From positions 1,221,817-1,231,916 of the forward strand of contig NW_003123903.1 in assembly GCF_000003605.2 (NCBI RefSeq): DNA of 10,100 nt. The letters run 5' to 3'. The stretch comes from Saccoglossus kowalevskii (taxonomy: Eukaryota > Hemichordata > Enteropneusta > Harrimaniidae). The position numbers were made by a program, and so were the translations under genes. Below the pieces are notes generated by a model. That model was not told the DNA's origin. It ran no database searches and worked only from the letters and a program-made list of their open reading frames with translations. Each line of letters starts with the position of its first letter. Position 1 is the stretch's first letter. This document shows, in pieces, positions 1 through 8,299 of the stretch.

Positions 1-258
1 GATGCACCAAATGTGTCAGTAGGAAAGGACTGCTGCAGGGGCAGTGAACCCAAAATGCTAAGAAATGTCATGTCAAATGAATTGTAAACGATTATCAAGT
101 GCAAGAAGAATGTTCACTGAATCGCCGAGTTGGCAGAATCTGGCAGATGTAACTGTTTTTGTTGTAAGCTTTTTTGGAAGAGGCTGTTGGATTTTCGCTA
201 TCATACAACACCTCTCAACTGTTTTGCTCACATGCCAACCGTCATATAATTGTTACAG

Positions 259-345
259 CAGTGTCACTGGCATGGGCCGGAAACAATTTGGCAATGTTTG
301 GTCTAGCTATCGTTCCCACATTACAGTTCATGTACAAGACGTATG
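259..345 (+). CDS. Putative internal exon of a multi-pass membrane protein, possibly an MFS transporter (partial)
   Basis: Seen: an 87-base open stretch follows a usable acceptor (ttgttacag, AG at 257-258) and ends at a donor (G|gtagta, GT at 346). Both junctions are phase 1, so the exon is symmetric and adds 29 residues. The translation is hydrophobic, with V-S-L-A-W-A-G, then G-L-A-I-V-P-T-L, then a positively charged F-M-Y-K-T-Y-G tail, which is typical of a transmembrane helix running into a cytoplasmic loop. Its base composition is less AT-rich than the flanks. Known: loops of this style (small-residue helix, V-P-T-L, then a basic stretch) occur in major facilitator transporters such as the SLC18B1/vesicular amine group. 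Inference: one exon of such a transporter. No neighbouring exon is found, and the long ATG frames over this region (from 65 and from 174) read through presumed intron. It could be a chance open frame. Confidence 0.35.
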
Positions 346-984
346 GTAGTATATATTTTATTATATTCGTCACCATCGGAAATATATCTTACAATAATCG
401 CCTACAGCGTCAAGTGAGAATAATTATAATAGTTATATTAATTATGCACAGATTATAAATTTAAAGAAAGCATACAGTACTGTTAATATTTAAATCAGTT
501 TATACGTAAACAAAATACACTTTAAATAATGTACAAGTGTCCCAACTATCTTTATTTCAAGAATGACAGTGGCTGAGCACGGGTTGAGGATACGATGACG
601 ATCAAATTTAGCTGATTCCAGTACATGATATCACAGGCTAAAGTCCTTCAATATCGTCAGATTCCGGTAGATATTGTTGAAATAACGTTCGTCAGATGAC
701 TAGTTAGAATAGGCTCACGTTTGGTAGTACGGTTCTAAGCTTCGCCATATGTAGAGCGTAGGTCCAATAAGTGGCACTATTCAATAAAGTATACAATGAT
801 GAGAAAGATACAATATGGCTACATACTATTCTCAGTATTTCGTACAGATGTGTCATAGATGTACGTACATTATCCTGTGTAAAAGTATAAACAACTCGTG
901 CTTTATTTTAAATGCTATAATTAATACATAAATTACAATATAAATAATGTAAAAATTACAAGAATGTTGTACTCACAGTGGTCA
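346..984. other. AT-rich non-coding stretch, no gene seen
   Basis: No convincing exon, RNA gene or structured repeat is seen. If 259-345 is an exon, the first part is its downstream intron. The frame that runs on to 458 after the donor translates to a low-complexity I/Y/N-rich tail expected of AT-rich intron. Confidence 0.5.
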
Positions 985-1345
985 ATGTTACTCTATACAG
1001 ACGAGCCCCTTGAGCACAGCTTGCCGAGTCTGTACAAGTTTTCCTCCTGTAAACGCTGTCTCCCAACAACACCGGGTTCCTTTATGACACCCTACACGGT
1101 TTCCGCCAGAAATAAAAGAATTTATTTTCCTACAATAACCTGGCCCCAGCTTATACCTAGACTTGCGTGTCTCAGGCGCCCCGTGATAAACGTATTGGCT
1201 CGTCTCTCTCTCACACGGACGACTGAAAGCCTGTCCTGCTAGTGCGGCGTCCTGAGTCATAGTGACGTGTCCGCCGACCACACCACGCAAACGCAACAAA
1301 GGAATTTTGAATATATTAAATACAACATACACCTGTTTCTGCATT
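985..1345. other. Less AT-rich island of unknown identity, possibly an old repeat
   Basis: By eye this block has clearly more G and C than either flank, with several CpG-containing stretches (for example around 1175-1300). It carries overlapping open frames on both strands: a 118-codon frame on the minus strand (1344-988) and a 92-codon frame on the plus strand (964-1242). Neither shows a recognised domain, signal peptide or credible splice pattern, and frames open on both strands at once are what higher GC content alone produces. It could be a fragment of a dispersed element, a CpG-rich regulatory segment, or an untranslated exon. I do not call a gene. Confidence 0.3.
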
Positions 1346-1420
1346 CACAACATGCACTTGTATACCTATCTCACTTCAAGACGGATTCTCGCGTGACAAG
1401 CAGGTCTCAGAAAGATTGGA

Positions 1421-1881
1421 GCAGCCAATTTGCAAACTTCCTAGCGAATTGGCTAACTGCTTAGGTTTGAGTAAACAATTGGCTTTCGAATGCCAACAAT
1501 TGTGGCAACGCCCACTCTGGTTTAGTCTATAATACAGAAGGGAACATAACATAATGTTGTACGGTGGAATATAAACAAACGATATTGTACTTCCTCGTCT
1601 ATGTTTTTTTGTTTTCAAATTATTTCACTATACTAAGATTTGAGGTAAAATTTATCACCCAACTGAATTTTAATTTTATATTATTCACCACCCTGACTGT
1701 AAAATGTCAACTCTGAACAAATGGACTCATCTTTTGTAACGCAAGTGTTATGCAATTCAGTAGATTATTTACTAACACATTGGTAAAAGACGGTAGTCAC
1801 ACTGTTACTAGCAGGAGGTAATCAATGACGGCCACATAACTGTTGAAAGGCGATTTTGGTCTCAAATACCCCGGGAAAAGT
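1421..1881 (+). repeat. Dispersed repeat, copy A (inverted partner of 4083-4548)
   Basis: Reading the plus strand here and the minus strand of 4083-4548 gives the same sequence with scattered substitutions and small indels. Shared blocks include the opening gcagccaatttgcaaacttc, the segment around 1490-1520 (ccaacaattgtggcaacgcc), tggaatataaacaaacgat near 1565, actgtaaaatgtcaac near 1697, tactagcaggaggtaatca near 1807, and the closing aaggcgattttggtctcaaa plus ccccgggaaaag. Similarity stops abruptly at both ends. Copy A has a 13-base insertion near 1445-1457 relative to copy B. No terminal inverted repeats or coding domain are seen, so it may be a fragment or a non-autonomous element. Confidence 0.9.
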
Positions 1882-2694
1882 GTTATATTTTCTCCGTGTA
1901 ATAAAGTGTTCGTATGAAAGGGATTTTCCACGGTAAGACGGCAAATGCATTCGAATTCAATTAGCAGTCCGCTTACAATGTTACCCAAACGAATGTTTGG
2001 CTGAGATTTTTTATTTTTCCCCTGACTGACGTTTCCCAACTTTTTTTTTTTTTTTTTAGTTTCAATTGGCAAATTAATCGCATGTATTTAATTTTCACTT
2101 GACCAGGGAATGGGAGGCTTAGGAAAGGCTCGGCCATGGCACAACGCCCCATTATTTGATAGGCTACTTATACGTTATCACATCTCGCATAATACAGCAA
2201 ATGCCTTAGTAAACATGAACACGGGGGTATCCCAGACATGTAGCAGGCTGCGTAAAAACAACAACTTTATTCTTTGAAGAAAATAACAATATTTTGAACA
2301 TTCCAAATGAAAAGAGACAACACATACAATGAGTACGCCGCAATGTGCTGGAACAAACAAAGGACAGTGGAACGAAACGGACCACATAAAGAAAAGTTCA
2401 TCTCTTTCAATCTATTCATTAACATAATCACCACGTGCATATCTGCTTAATGTGTCTGCAGTATACACGTTTAGGCCCTTATGGTTTGAAATCAGAAAGA
2501 GAAATAAAGTAATGTGAAGAAATAAAAGTTCATATAGTTTTAACCGCCCTTATGGTGAGATAATACCCTTTTGAAATCAGAGATTATCATTAAGTATTGT
2601 GACAATGTGTCCCGCAGAAAAACACGTATGGCGAAGTAAATTACTACTAAATATAATATAATTGTATTGGTTCACTGATAATTGAGATGTTCCT
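1882..2694. other. Non-coding stretch with a 17-base T run and small direct repeats
   Basis: No gene is seen. It holds an uninterrupted T run at 2041-2057, which reads as poly(A) on the minus strand. It also holds a small direct duplication in which 'cccttatggt' followed by 'gaaatcag' occurs at about 2476-2496 and again, with an insertion, at about 2547-2581. The minus-strand frames here (2072-1797 through the T run, and 2387-2178) show no domain and look accidental. Confidence 0.5.
2041..2057 (-). repeat. Poly(T) tract, poly(A) on the minus strand
   Basis: Seventeen consecutive T. It could be a slippage tract or the A-tail of a minus-strand retroposed sequence whose body would lie at higher coordinates (from about 2058 upward). 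I found no tRNA-like box A/box B pair or target-site duplication to support a SINE. Confidence 0.8.
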
Positions 2695-2740
2695 ATGTTT
2701 GTAATTATCAGCATTCTATGTACTCAAAACATTAACCATC

Positions 2741-2802
2741 ATGAAGTACCTTTTATGCTCGTGTGTGTCATGGGTTCGTCATCAACTGGCATGGACGAAG
2801 AG
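2741..2802 (+). CDS. Putative first coding exon (signal peptide) of a cysteine-rich secreted protein, frameshifted
   Basis: The ATG at 2741 has an A at -3 (accatcATGa) and begins M-K-Y-L, a typical secretory start. Read on in that frame, it ends at a TGA at 2804-2806 and has no hydrophobic core. From 2755 a second frame reads M-L-V-C-V-M-G-S-S-S-T-G-M-D-E-E up to a GAG|gtgata donor (GT at 2803) in phase 0. One additional T in the four-T run at 2751-2754 would connect M-K-Y-L to this hydrophobic core and produce a textbook signal peptide with a small-residue S-S-S-T-G region and an acidic start to the mature chain. So there is either a one-base deletion (pseudogene or read error) or translation really starts at 2755, or at 2695 in the same frame. 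Phase 0 matches the next exon (2911-2934). No clear TATA box is seen upstream. Confidence 0.35.
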
Positions 2803-2910
2803 GTGATAAACACATATTCAATTTTGTTGATTTTCACAGTTCAATCAGTATTATGCATTTTCAGTTAGCTATGATAACTTACTGACTTTACTGATAATAT
2901 ATTATTTTAG

Positions 2911-2934
2911 GATGGAGAATTTGAGGAATGTGGT
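2911..2934 (+). CDS. Putative 24-base acidic micro-exon of the cysteine-rich gene
   Basis: A strong acceptor (attattttag, AG at 2909-2910) precedes an eight-codon open stretch reading D-G-E-F-E-E-C-G, and a good donor (gtaagg) starts at 2935. Phase is 0 at both ends, compatible with the exon ending at 2802 and with the exon starting at 3701; the acidic D-E-E | D-G-E-F-E-E junction is smooth. A second possible donor (gtaggt, GT at 2945) would extend the exon to 34 bases and end it in phase 1. Exons this small are real in animals, but the call rests only on splice signals and phase. Confidence 0.3.
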
Positions 2935-3700
2935 GTAAGGTCGGGTAGGTTTACTTTACTATAAATGTGAGCACTAGTCATTACGTTTTTCGAGTCACCA
3001 GATCACTGGAATTGTATTGTGGGTTTTTTGAATTGTTATATTCGGCATATAAACTTCATAAAATACCACAGAAACATATTACTGGATCATCCAAATGTCT
3101 TTAATGTCTTGTTCGGTTACTGTCAAAGAAGGGTTTCACTGTCAACTTATGTAGAAGTGGCCTAGATAAAATGCGAATATTAAACAACTAAAAACACATT
3201 TCATAAACCTGAAATCAAGATCAACTTTGAGTGGGACTTGACTTTCGTGTTTTGATCCGTATACCAGTTTGCTGCATGCTAATGTTCACATGTAAATACA
3301 CTGATGACATGCTTTCCATGAACACTGCCAAATGAAGTGATGTGTTCAGGAGAATTTAAACTACACATTCAGCAAAGAAAAATAAAAATATTTTAGTTTG
3401 ATGCGTAGTGTAAAGGTAACGAAGTGTAAATCTGGAACTGTGAACGCATGGATGTGTAAATTTCGGCTTTGTGCATGTAAACAATTGTAATAAAACCGAT
3501 CTGATAGTTTATAGATTTCATTTACGTTTTGACCTTACCTGTTGGATATGACATTCAACAAGAACATTAGGACGACATTGCACGTCATGCCTCTCTCAGA
3601 TCTTCCTTGCCAAATAAGTAATATGGTTATAAATTTATATCTGATTTTTCTAAATTTGGTGTATTGATGATATATAGCAGCTTTATTCAACTGCCCATAG
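2935..3700 (+). other. Presumed intron of the cysteine-rich gene
   Basis: AT-rich sequence without a recognisable exon, lying between donor 2935 and acceptor 3699-3700. Near its 3' end there are two possible acceptors: gcag at 3677-3680 and catag at 3696-3700. Using the first would bring an in-frame TAG (3698-3700) directly ahead of the first cysteine codon, so the second is needed for an intact reading frame. The minus-strand frame across 3535-3738 overlaps the exon and shows nothing recognisable. Confidence 0.3.
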
Positions 3701-3809
3701 TGTGAAGCATGTGGAGGTGTTTGTAAATTGACTGACAATTGTGGAGATCAGTGGTGGTCAACCAGAGATGAATTATGCCAATGTGAAGGCAACGAAGTTT
3801 GCTGTATTC
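3701..3809 (+). CDS. Exon encoding eight-cysteine module 1
   Basis: The exon starts after catag (AG at 3699-3700) in phase 0 and ends at a consensus donor, C|gtaagt (GT at 3810), in phase 1; 109 bases, 36 codons plus one base. The cysteine spacing is C-x2-C-x3-C-x5-C-x11-C-x1-C-x5-C-C, with C-G-G-V-C near the start, two tryptophans in the middle (D-Q-W-W-S) and an acidic C-Q-C-E-G-N-E-V-C-C end. The next exon repeats this architecture, which is the main reason to accept both. Eight cysteines in about 35 residues implies an extracellular disulfide-bonded fold. I do not recognise the family. It is not a standard WAP four-disulfide core (the C-C pair is last here), EGF, Kazal, Kunitz or big defensin. 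Secreted defence peptide, protease inhibitor or shell/mucus matrix protein are all open possibilities. Confidence 0.62.
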
Positions 3810-3926
3810 GTAAGTAATGACTTATCATACAATAAAGCAAATATCTTCGATACAGTATTTTATACAATAGTTTGACGTACTATGTGGAATACGAGATCGT
3901 CGCCAATTATTTCATTTTTGTTGCAG
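3810..3926 (+). other. Short intron between module exons
   Basis: A 117-base AT-rich intron with a consensus donor (gtaagt) and a pyrimidine-rich acceptor (tttcatttttgttgcag). It splits a codon after its first base (phase 1): C before and CT after give proline. A plus-strand open frame that begins at 3872 runs from this intron into the next exon and should not be taken as the protein start. Confidence 0.6.
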
Positions 3927-4040
3927 CTGGTTTAAGATGCATCGATGAGTGTGGTGGAGAGTGTCAGGACGGTCCATGTGACGCCAGTCAAGTAGAACTT
4001 GACTGTGAATGTTTTGATTCCAACCGAAGATGTTGTAAAT
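3927..4040 (+). CDS. Exon encoding eight-cysteine module 2
   Basis: The 114-base exon lies between ttgttgcag (AG at 3925-3926) and T|gtaaga (GT at 4041), phase 1 at both ends, so it can be duplicated or skipped without breaking frame. After P-G-L-R the cysteine spacing is C-x3-C-x3-C-x4-C-x8-C-x1-C-x6-C-C, with D-E-C-G-G-E-C at the start and C-E-C-F-D-S-N-R-R-C-C at the end. This matches module 1 in order and approximate spacing (shared C-G-G-x-C, C-x-C and terminal C-C). The two exons therefore look like a tandem exon duplication that has since diverged. The reading continues in frame after the donor until a stop inside the repeat at 4083-4548; I take that as read-through of intron. At least one more exon, with the stop codon, must lie beyond 4040 and was not identified. 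Confidence 0.65.
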
Positions 4041-4082
4041 GTAAGATAATCAACTTATATATACTGCTATTCCAGCAATTCC

Positions 4083-4548
4083 AACTTTTCCCGGGGTGTT
4101 TGAGACCAAAATCGCCTTTCAACAGCGGCCGGCGCTGATTACCTCCTGCTAGTAAAAGTGTGACGACCGTCTCTTCACCGATCTGGTGCACGATTCACCG
4201 GTTACTATATGATATACTGAATTGCAAAACACTTGCGTTCCAAAAAGTTGAATCCATTTGTTCAAGGGTTGACATTTTACAGTCTGAGTGGAGGGCAATA
4301 TATTGAAATAACATTCAGTTGGACAATAAAATTTATTTTCAATCTTAGTATATTCAAATAATTTGAAGACAAAAAACATAGATGAGGTAGTACAACATCG
4401 TTTGTTTATATTCCACTATACAAAATCATTGTATGTCCCCTTCTGTATTATGGATTTAACCAGAGTGGGCGTTGCCACAATTGTTGGCATTTGAAAGCCA
4501 AATGTTTAGTCAAAACCTAAGCGCTAGGAAGTTTGCAAATTGGCTGCC
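4083..4548 (-). repeat. Dispersed repeat, copy B (inverted partner of 1421-1881)
   Basis: Minus-strand reading matches plus-strand 1421-1881 over almost its whole length. Landmarks here are ttttcccggggtgtttgaga at about 4086, gattacctcctgctagta at about 4136, gttgacattttacagtc at about 4268, tcgtttgtttatattcca at about 4399, gcgttgccacaattgttggc at about 4469, and gaagtttgcaaattggctgc at about 4528. The copies differ by many substitutions and several small indels, so the insertions are not recent. Copy B begins only about 42 bases after the donor of the module-2 exon, which places it in the presumed following intron. The open frames inside it are non-coding shadows. Confidence 0.9.
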
Positions 4549-7127
4549 CCAATATTGTGTGCTTCTGTGATAGGTATTTTTGATGGTTAAAAACCTTTCA
4601 CTTAGGTAACCGGGATTCGGTCGTTTCCACGCTAGGCTAACAAAAGACACACACAAGCTTCGTTCATGTTCCCAAAACGATTCTCTGCCAAGTCCCTGGT
4701 TTTCACCCGAGACAGCATTAAATCCATCTTTATTTCTTGTCACCCCTTAACCAATTACAATCAGTATAAGAGACTCCAAGGCCTTGCCTTCCAACAAACA
4801 ACCAATCACATGAAAGTTTTACACATCATAATCAATTAATTACTCGTCAAGCTGTCTAGAGAAAACATTTCTATACATTGTCAACACTAACTAATATTGA
4901 TGGGGTAATAATCTCGCACTAACATTCCATCAAGATACTACCTTTTTTAAACTCGCAAACAACATTGGTTTAGAATTACAGCTACTGTCTTGTATCTTAA
5001 AAACTGCAGAGTCATAAGATGTTTTTGGTTGATTTCGACCAGCTCGCCATCTGGTCTTGTCATTAACCTTTATCAGTATATGTCATGACAACCACTGTCA
5101 AACTGACTGAAATATAAATCATGATACTTCACGCAAGGGAGTCAATGATAATTGATTCTAGATAAAAACAGTATAGCAGAAACAAGTTTAAAATGAACAT
5201 AAATTCTAGTTATCTCCGTTCTATTGAAAATGGACCACTCCAAAACTGATAAGTGTATTATTAAATGTATATATGATTTCAAATAGTGGAACTACAGCTA
5301 TTCAAATGATCAAATGCCCCTTCTTATTCTGATACTCCATAATATATGACCTCAAATAATAAATACTAAAATAAGTACTACAAAATTCCATGATTTTCAC
5401 CGTGACCAAATGTTTGCTCCATAAAAGTAAAGCTGTTTACATTGATAATTTTGAGTTCATCAAACACAGAATTATACAACTAACCAGTTCCATGTATAGC
5501 AATTACACCAATGACACAAATTCTAGAATTGATTTCAGCTGATCACATGATTCTAAATTAGTGTTCTGATAGTGTTCATCACACCAGAGTTTGAACAAGC
5601 TCAAATGATCCTGTACCGCCGCGGCTAACAACTGACAACCACTAACATTTTGAAGGTCTACAACGTTCATGAACTTCTATATTTCAAATACAAATACAAG
5701 ATATACCCACTGATTGTACAACAGAACATTGTCTATTGAAGATTGTCTATTTTGAAACAACCTTTAAATAGTTAAATTTAACTTAAATTTAAAAGTGACA
5801 TACTGATACGTGATTGTACACCACATTTTGTTTTAGAATAGTGTTACTTACAGAATTTATTTTCAATAAAAGTAGTCATATTTTCAAATCAATCTAATTA
5901 TACCAAAACAATATTAATACCAATCAGTTATCAAATTTAGCAAGCATCATTTCCAATATATTGAGATATATGCGACTCTCTCTAGAGGCAAAGTGCCACT
6001 GGAAATAATCAGCATCATCTATTCTATGCTTTTGTCATATTGCCTCAAACCCTGCAAATAGAGGTGTGCATGGAATCATGGGAAAAACGATGTACATTGC
6101 CGTGTGATAACTGTCATAAAGGTGATTGACAGATCATACTTGTTTTCAACTCTGGAAGGAGAATTGGAATCTACCAGGTGTGCTGTTATTTGAATAACAA
6201 AGGACGTTTATGATCTACTGACTTGCCTATGTGAGACAGTCGCTAGCAAAAACACATTCTGATTGGCACGTGGAAACTCTGGTGGTGTCCCTGAATCTCG
6301 GCCATTTGTGCCTATAAATTGGCTAGAATGAGGAACAGTTGGGGTTCATCATTTCAACTGAGTACCCTGTGTGTTGCTGTTGCGATATTGTGAGACAAGT
6401 GATACAGGCTTCAACCTGGGAAATCATTCTGGGAAACTTGTATGAGCTGCTCTGTCATCTCCTGCTAACAGCGGTGCTCTCCAGAATAACAGCGCTCCTC
6501 TGCAAGCAAGAATCCTGTATTTCTTCATCGTTGTTTTGCAGAAGACATTGACTGTCATCCATTTCTACATCCTGGAACTAGGAGATATCACCAATGCACA
6601 CTTCTCTAAGCAATCCCCTATTTTAGTGAATTTATTCATTGTATTTTTCTGTGCTGTTTCTTGTAATTATTTTGAGAGGTAATAAAGCCAGGATCTTTAA
6701 CTTGATATTTTGGTATATGTGTATTTTATTTCCAGTGCTATTGTCTTGTCTACCCCATACTAGTGGTGAAAGAACCCCTTTGTCCAGTGTGAGTCTTATG
6801 AGTGCCTCTCTCAATAGCAATAAGCAGGCCTTACACTGTGACATGAAATTTGAGTATCTTTTCTGTTTGCACACTGCCACTAGAAAGAGAGCATCAATAA
6901 TACCTAACACATGGCAATGTTTAGTTTCAACATAGAAACTTGTTTTAGGGTCAACAGAGTGAGTAAAATAAAATAAAACAAGTCATGCATGGCACAGTCT
7001 CCGTTAGTTATCAAATTTAAGATATATAGTTTTGTTTATAGTAATATAGCTGGAATACAACCATGTGAGAAATATGATTTTTTAACATTAAAATGATTGA
7101 TATTTGTATCTGATCGTCAGACAAGTA
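4549..7127. other. Long AT-rich stretch without a convincing gene
   Basis: Nothing with a recognisable protein domain is seen on either strand. CCAAT-like motifs occur at about 4750 and 4799, and a TATAAA-like motif at 6313-6318, but none is tied to a supported transcript. Frames at 6339-6551, 6639-6935 (plus) and 6910-6632 (minus) lack domain content, and two of them overlap on opposite strands. A possible short signal-peptide-like exon at 6328-6389 is listed separately with low confidence. Part or all of the stretch may be intron of the cysteine-rich gene. Confidence 0.45.
6328..6389 (+). CDS. Very tentative signal-peptide-like first exon
   Basis: The ATG at 6328 (A at -3) opens a short frame beginning M-R-N-S-W-G-S-S-F, followed by a hydrophobic L-C-V-A-V-A-I stretch. 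A donor-like gtgaga begins at 6390, just before an in-frame TGA at 6391-6393, and would leave the exon in phase 2. The pattern is that of a secretory leader exon. The only support is this combination of start context, hydrophobicity and donor. No downstream exon was found, and the TATAAA-like motif at 6313 is too close to the ATG to serve as its promoter. It may well be chance. Confidence 0.13.
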
Positions 7128-8215
7128 CTTGTCCATATTGAGAGATATTGCTCTGGAACAGCATTAAAAATCAGCCATTTTGAATACATGTACATATTTA
7201 ACATGATGTATAACAAATATATAAAATTTGAATATAATCAGTCAAAGCATTTAAGAGATATGGCTCTAGAAGCCCAATCATTAAAACAAAATGGCCGCCA
7301 GTCAGCCATTTTGAATCCAATTTGATAAAATGACGTGCATCAGGAACCCGTATTGTCTAATGTATGTACCAAGTTTGAATGAAATCCACCCATAAATGCT
7401 TGATATTTGATGATTTTTTTAGCACAAAAATGACCACCATTCGGCCATTTTGAATAGGATAGTCAAACCAATATATCTGTTTATCTATGACATGATGTAT
7501 AATGAATATTTAAAATTTGAAAATATTATCAGTCAAAACAAGTCGGAGATATGGGTCTAGAAGCCCATTCATTGAAACAAAATGGCTGCCAGACAGCTAT
7601 TTTGAATCCGATCTGAAAAATAAATGATGTGCATCAGGAACCTGTAATGTCTAATATATGTACCAAGTTTGAACAAAATCCACCCATGCTTAGCACAAAA
7701 AAGGCCACCATTTGGCCATTTTGAATAGAATCGTCAAACCAATATATCTGTCTGTCTATGACATGATGTATAGTGAATATTTAAAATTTGAACATAATCA
7801 GTAAAAGCAAGTCAGAGATATGGCACGAGAACCACATTCATTAATACAAAATGGCCGCCAATCGGCCATTTTGAATCTTATCTGAAAAACAAAATTATTT
7901 GCATCAAGGTCCTATAATGTCTAATGCATATACCAAGTTTGAACAAAATCAATCTGTAAACAGCCGAGAAATGCTTGATTTTTAGGATTTTTTAGCACAA
8001 AAATGGCCGCCATTCGGCTATCTTGAATCAGATCGTAAAACAAAATGATGTGCATCAAGGTCCTATAATGTGTAATGTATATACCAAGTTTGAACAAAAT
8101 CCATCTGTAAACAGCCGGGAAATGCTTGATTTTGATGATTTTTTGCACAAAAATGGCCGCCATTCGGCCATCTTGAATCAGATCGTGAAACAAATTGACG
8201 TGCATATGTATAATA
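7128..8215. repeat. Tandem array of two alternating ~150-base monomers
   Basis: An inverted motif, in full form aaaatggccgccat then tcggccattttgaat, recurs at about 7165 (half copy), 7288, 7427, 7578, 7697, 7847, 7998 and 8148, spaced roughly 120-153 bases apart. Two spacer types lie between motifs. Type A contains gatgtgcatcaggaacctgt, accaagtttgaacaaaatcc and aatgcttgat. Type B contains atgacatgatgtataatgaa, tttaaaatttgaa, agtcagagatatggg and agaagcccattcatt. The order is B, A, B, A, B, A, A, then a truncated A, so the first part is a ~290-base higher-order repeat and the end is A-only. The short spacing near 7697 is due to deletion of the aatgcttgat segment. Long minus-strand frames (8490-7921) are by-products of the repeat. 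The last two A monomers are the most alike, suggesting the newest duplication. Confidence 0.92.
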
Positions 8216-8264
8216 TCATGTATGATGTATGTGTGATGCACGCACGCACATACGTCAAAACATA

Positions 8265-8299
8265 AGTCCTTGTTTTCGGACTGCGTCCGAACGGGGACT
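8265..8299. repeat. Imperfect inverted repeat (hairpin) after the tandem array
   Basis: The arms agtcc...ttcggac and gtccgaa...ggact pair around a tgc loop. The inner stem of seven base pairs is perfect, and the outer five pairs close after a small asymmetric bulge. It lies about 50 bases past the last monomer and directly precedes the first copy of the 52-base repeat. It is followed by purine-rich sequence, not a T run, so it does not look like a bacterial terminator; a structural end of a mobile element is possible. Confidence 0.65.

Noticed and set aside
65-458. Two overlapping 94-codon plus-strand frames
   Set aside because: Only 259-345 in one of them has splice-site and composition support; the rest reads as intron-like AT-rich sequence, so neither full frame is annotated.
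988-1344. 118-codon minus-strand open frame
   Set aside because: No recognisable domain, an opposing frame is open on the plus strand, and the region is GC-richer, so a chance frame or decayed repeat is more likely than a gene.
2058-2390. Possible minus-strand SINE ending in the poly(A) complement at 2041-2057
   Set aside because: A weak tggccgagc resembles a tRNA box A, but no box B or target-site duplication was found.
3701-4040. Assignment of the cysteine modules to WAP, big defensin or Kunitz-type families
   Set aside because: Cysteine order and spacing do not fit: in WAP domains the C-C pair is followed by two more cysteines, big defensin has six cysteines, and Kunitz domains lack the C-x-C and terminal C-C.
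3872-4138. 88-codon plus-strand frame starting in the intron before module 2
   Set aside because: It reads through the intron, exon 3927-4040 and into the inverted repeat; the spliced exon explains the coding part better than this unspliced frame.
6632-6935. Overlapping long frames on both strands
   Set aside because: Opposite-strand frames occupy the same DNA, neither has a domain, and splice or start signals are lacking.
7128-8215. CRISPR-like array
   Set aside because: Repeats of ~28 bases are separated by spacers that are themselves two repeated families and about 120 bases long, and the setting is eukaryotic; this is tandem satellite-like DNA.
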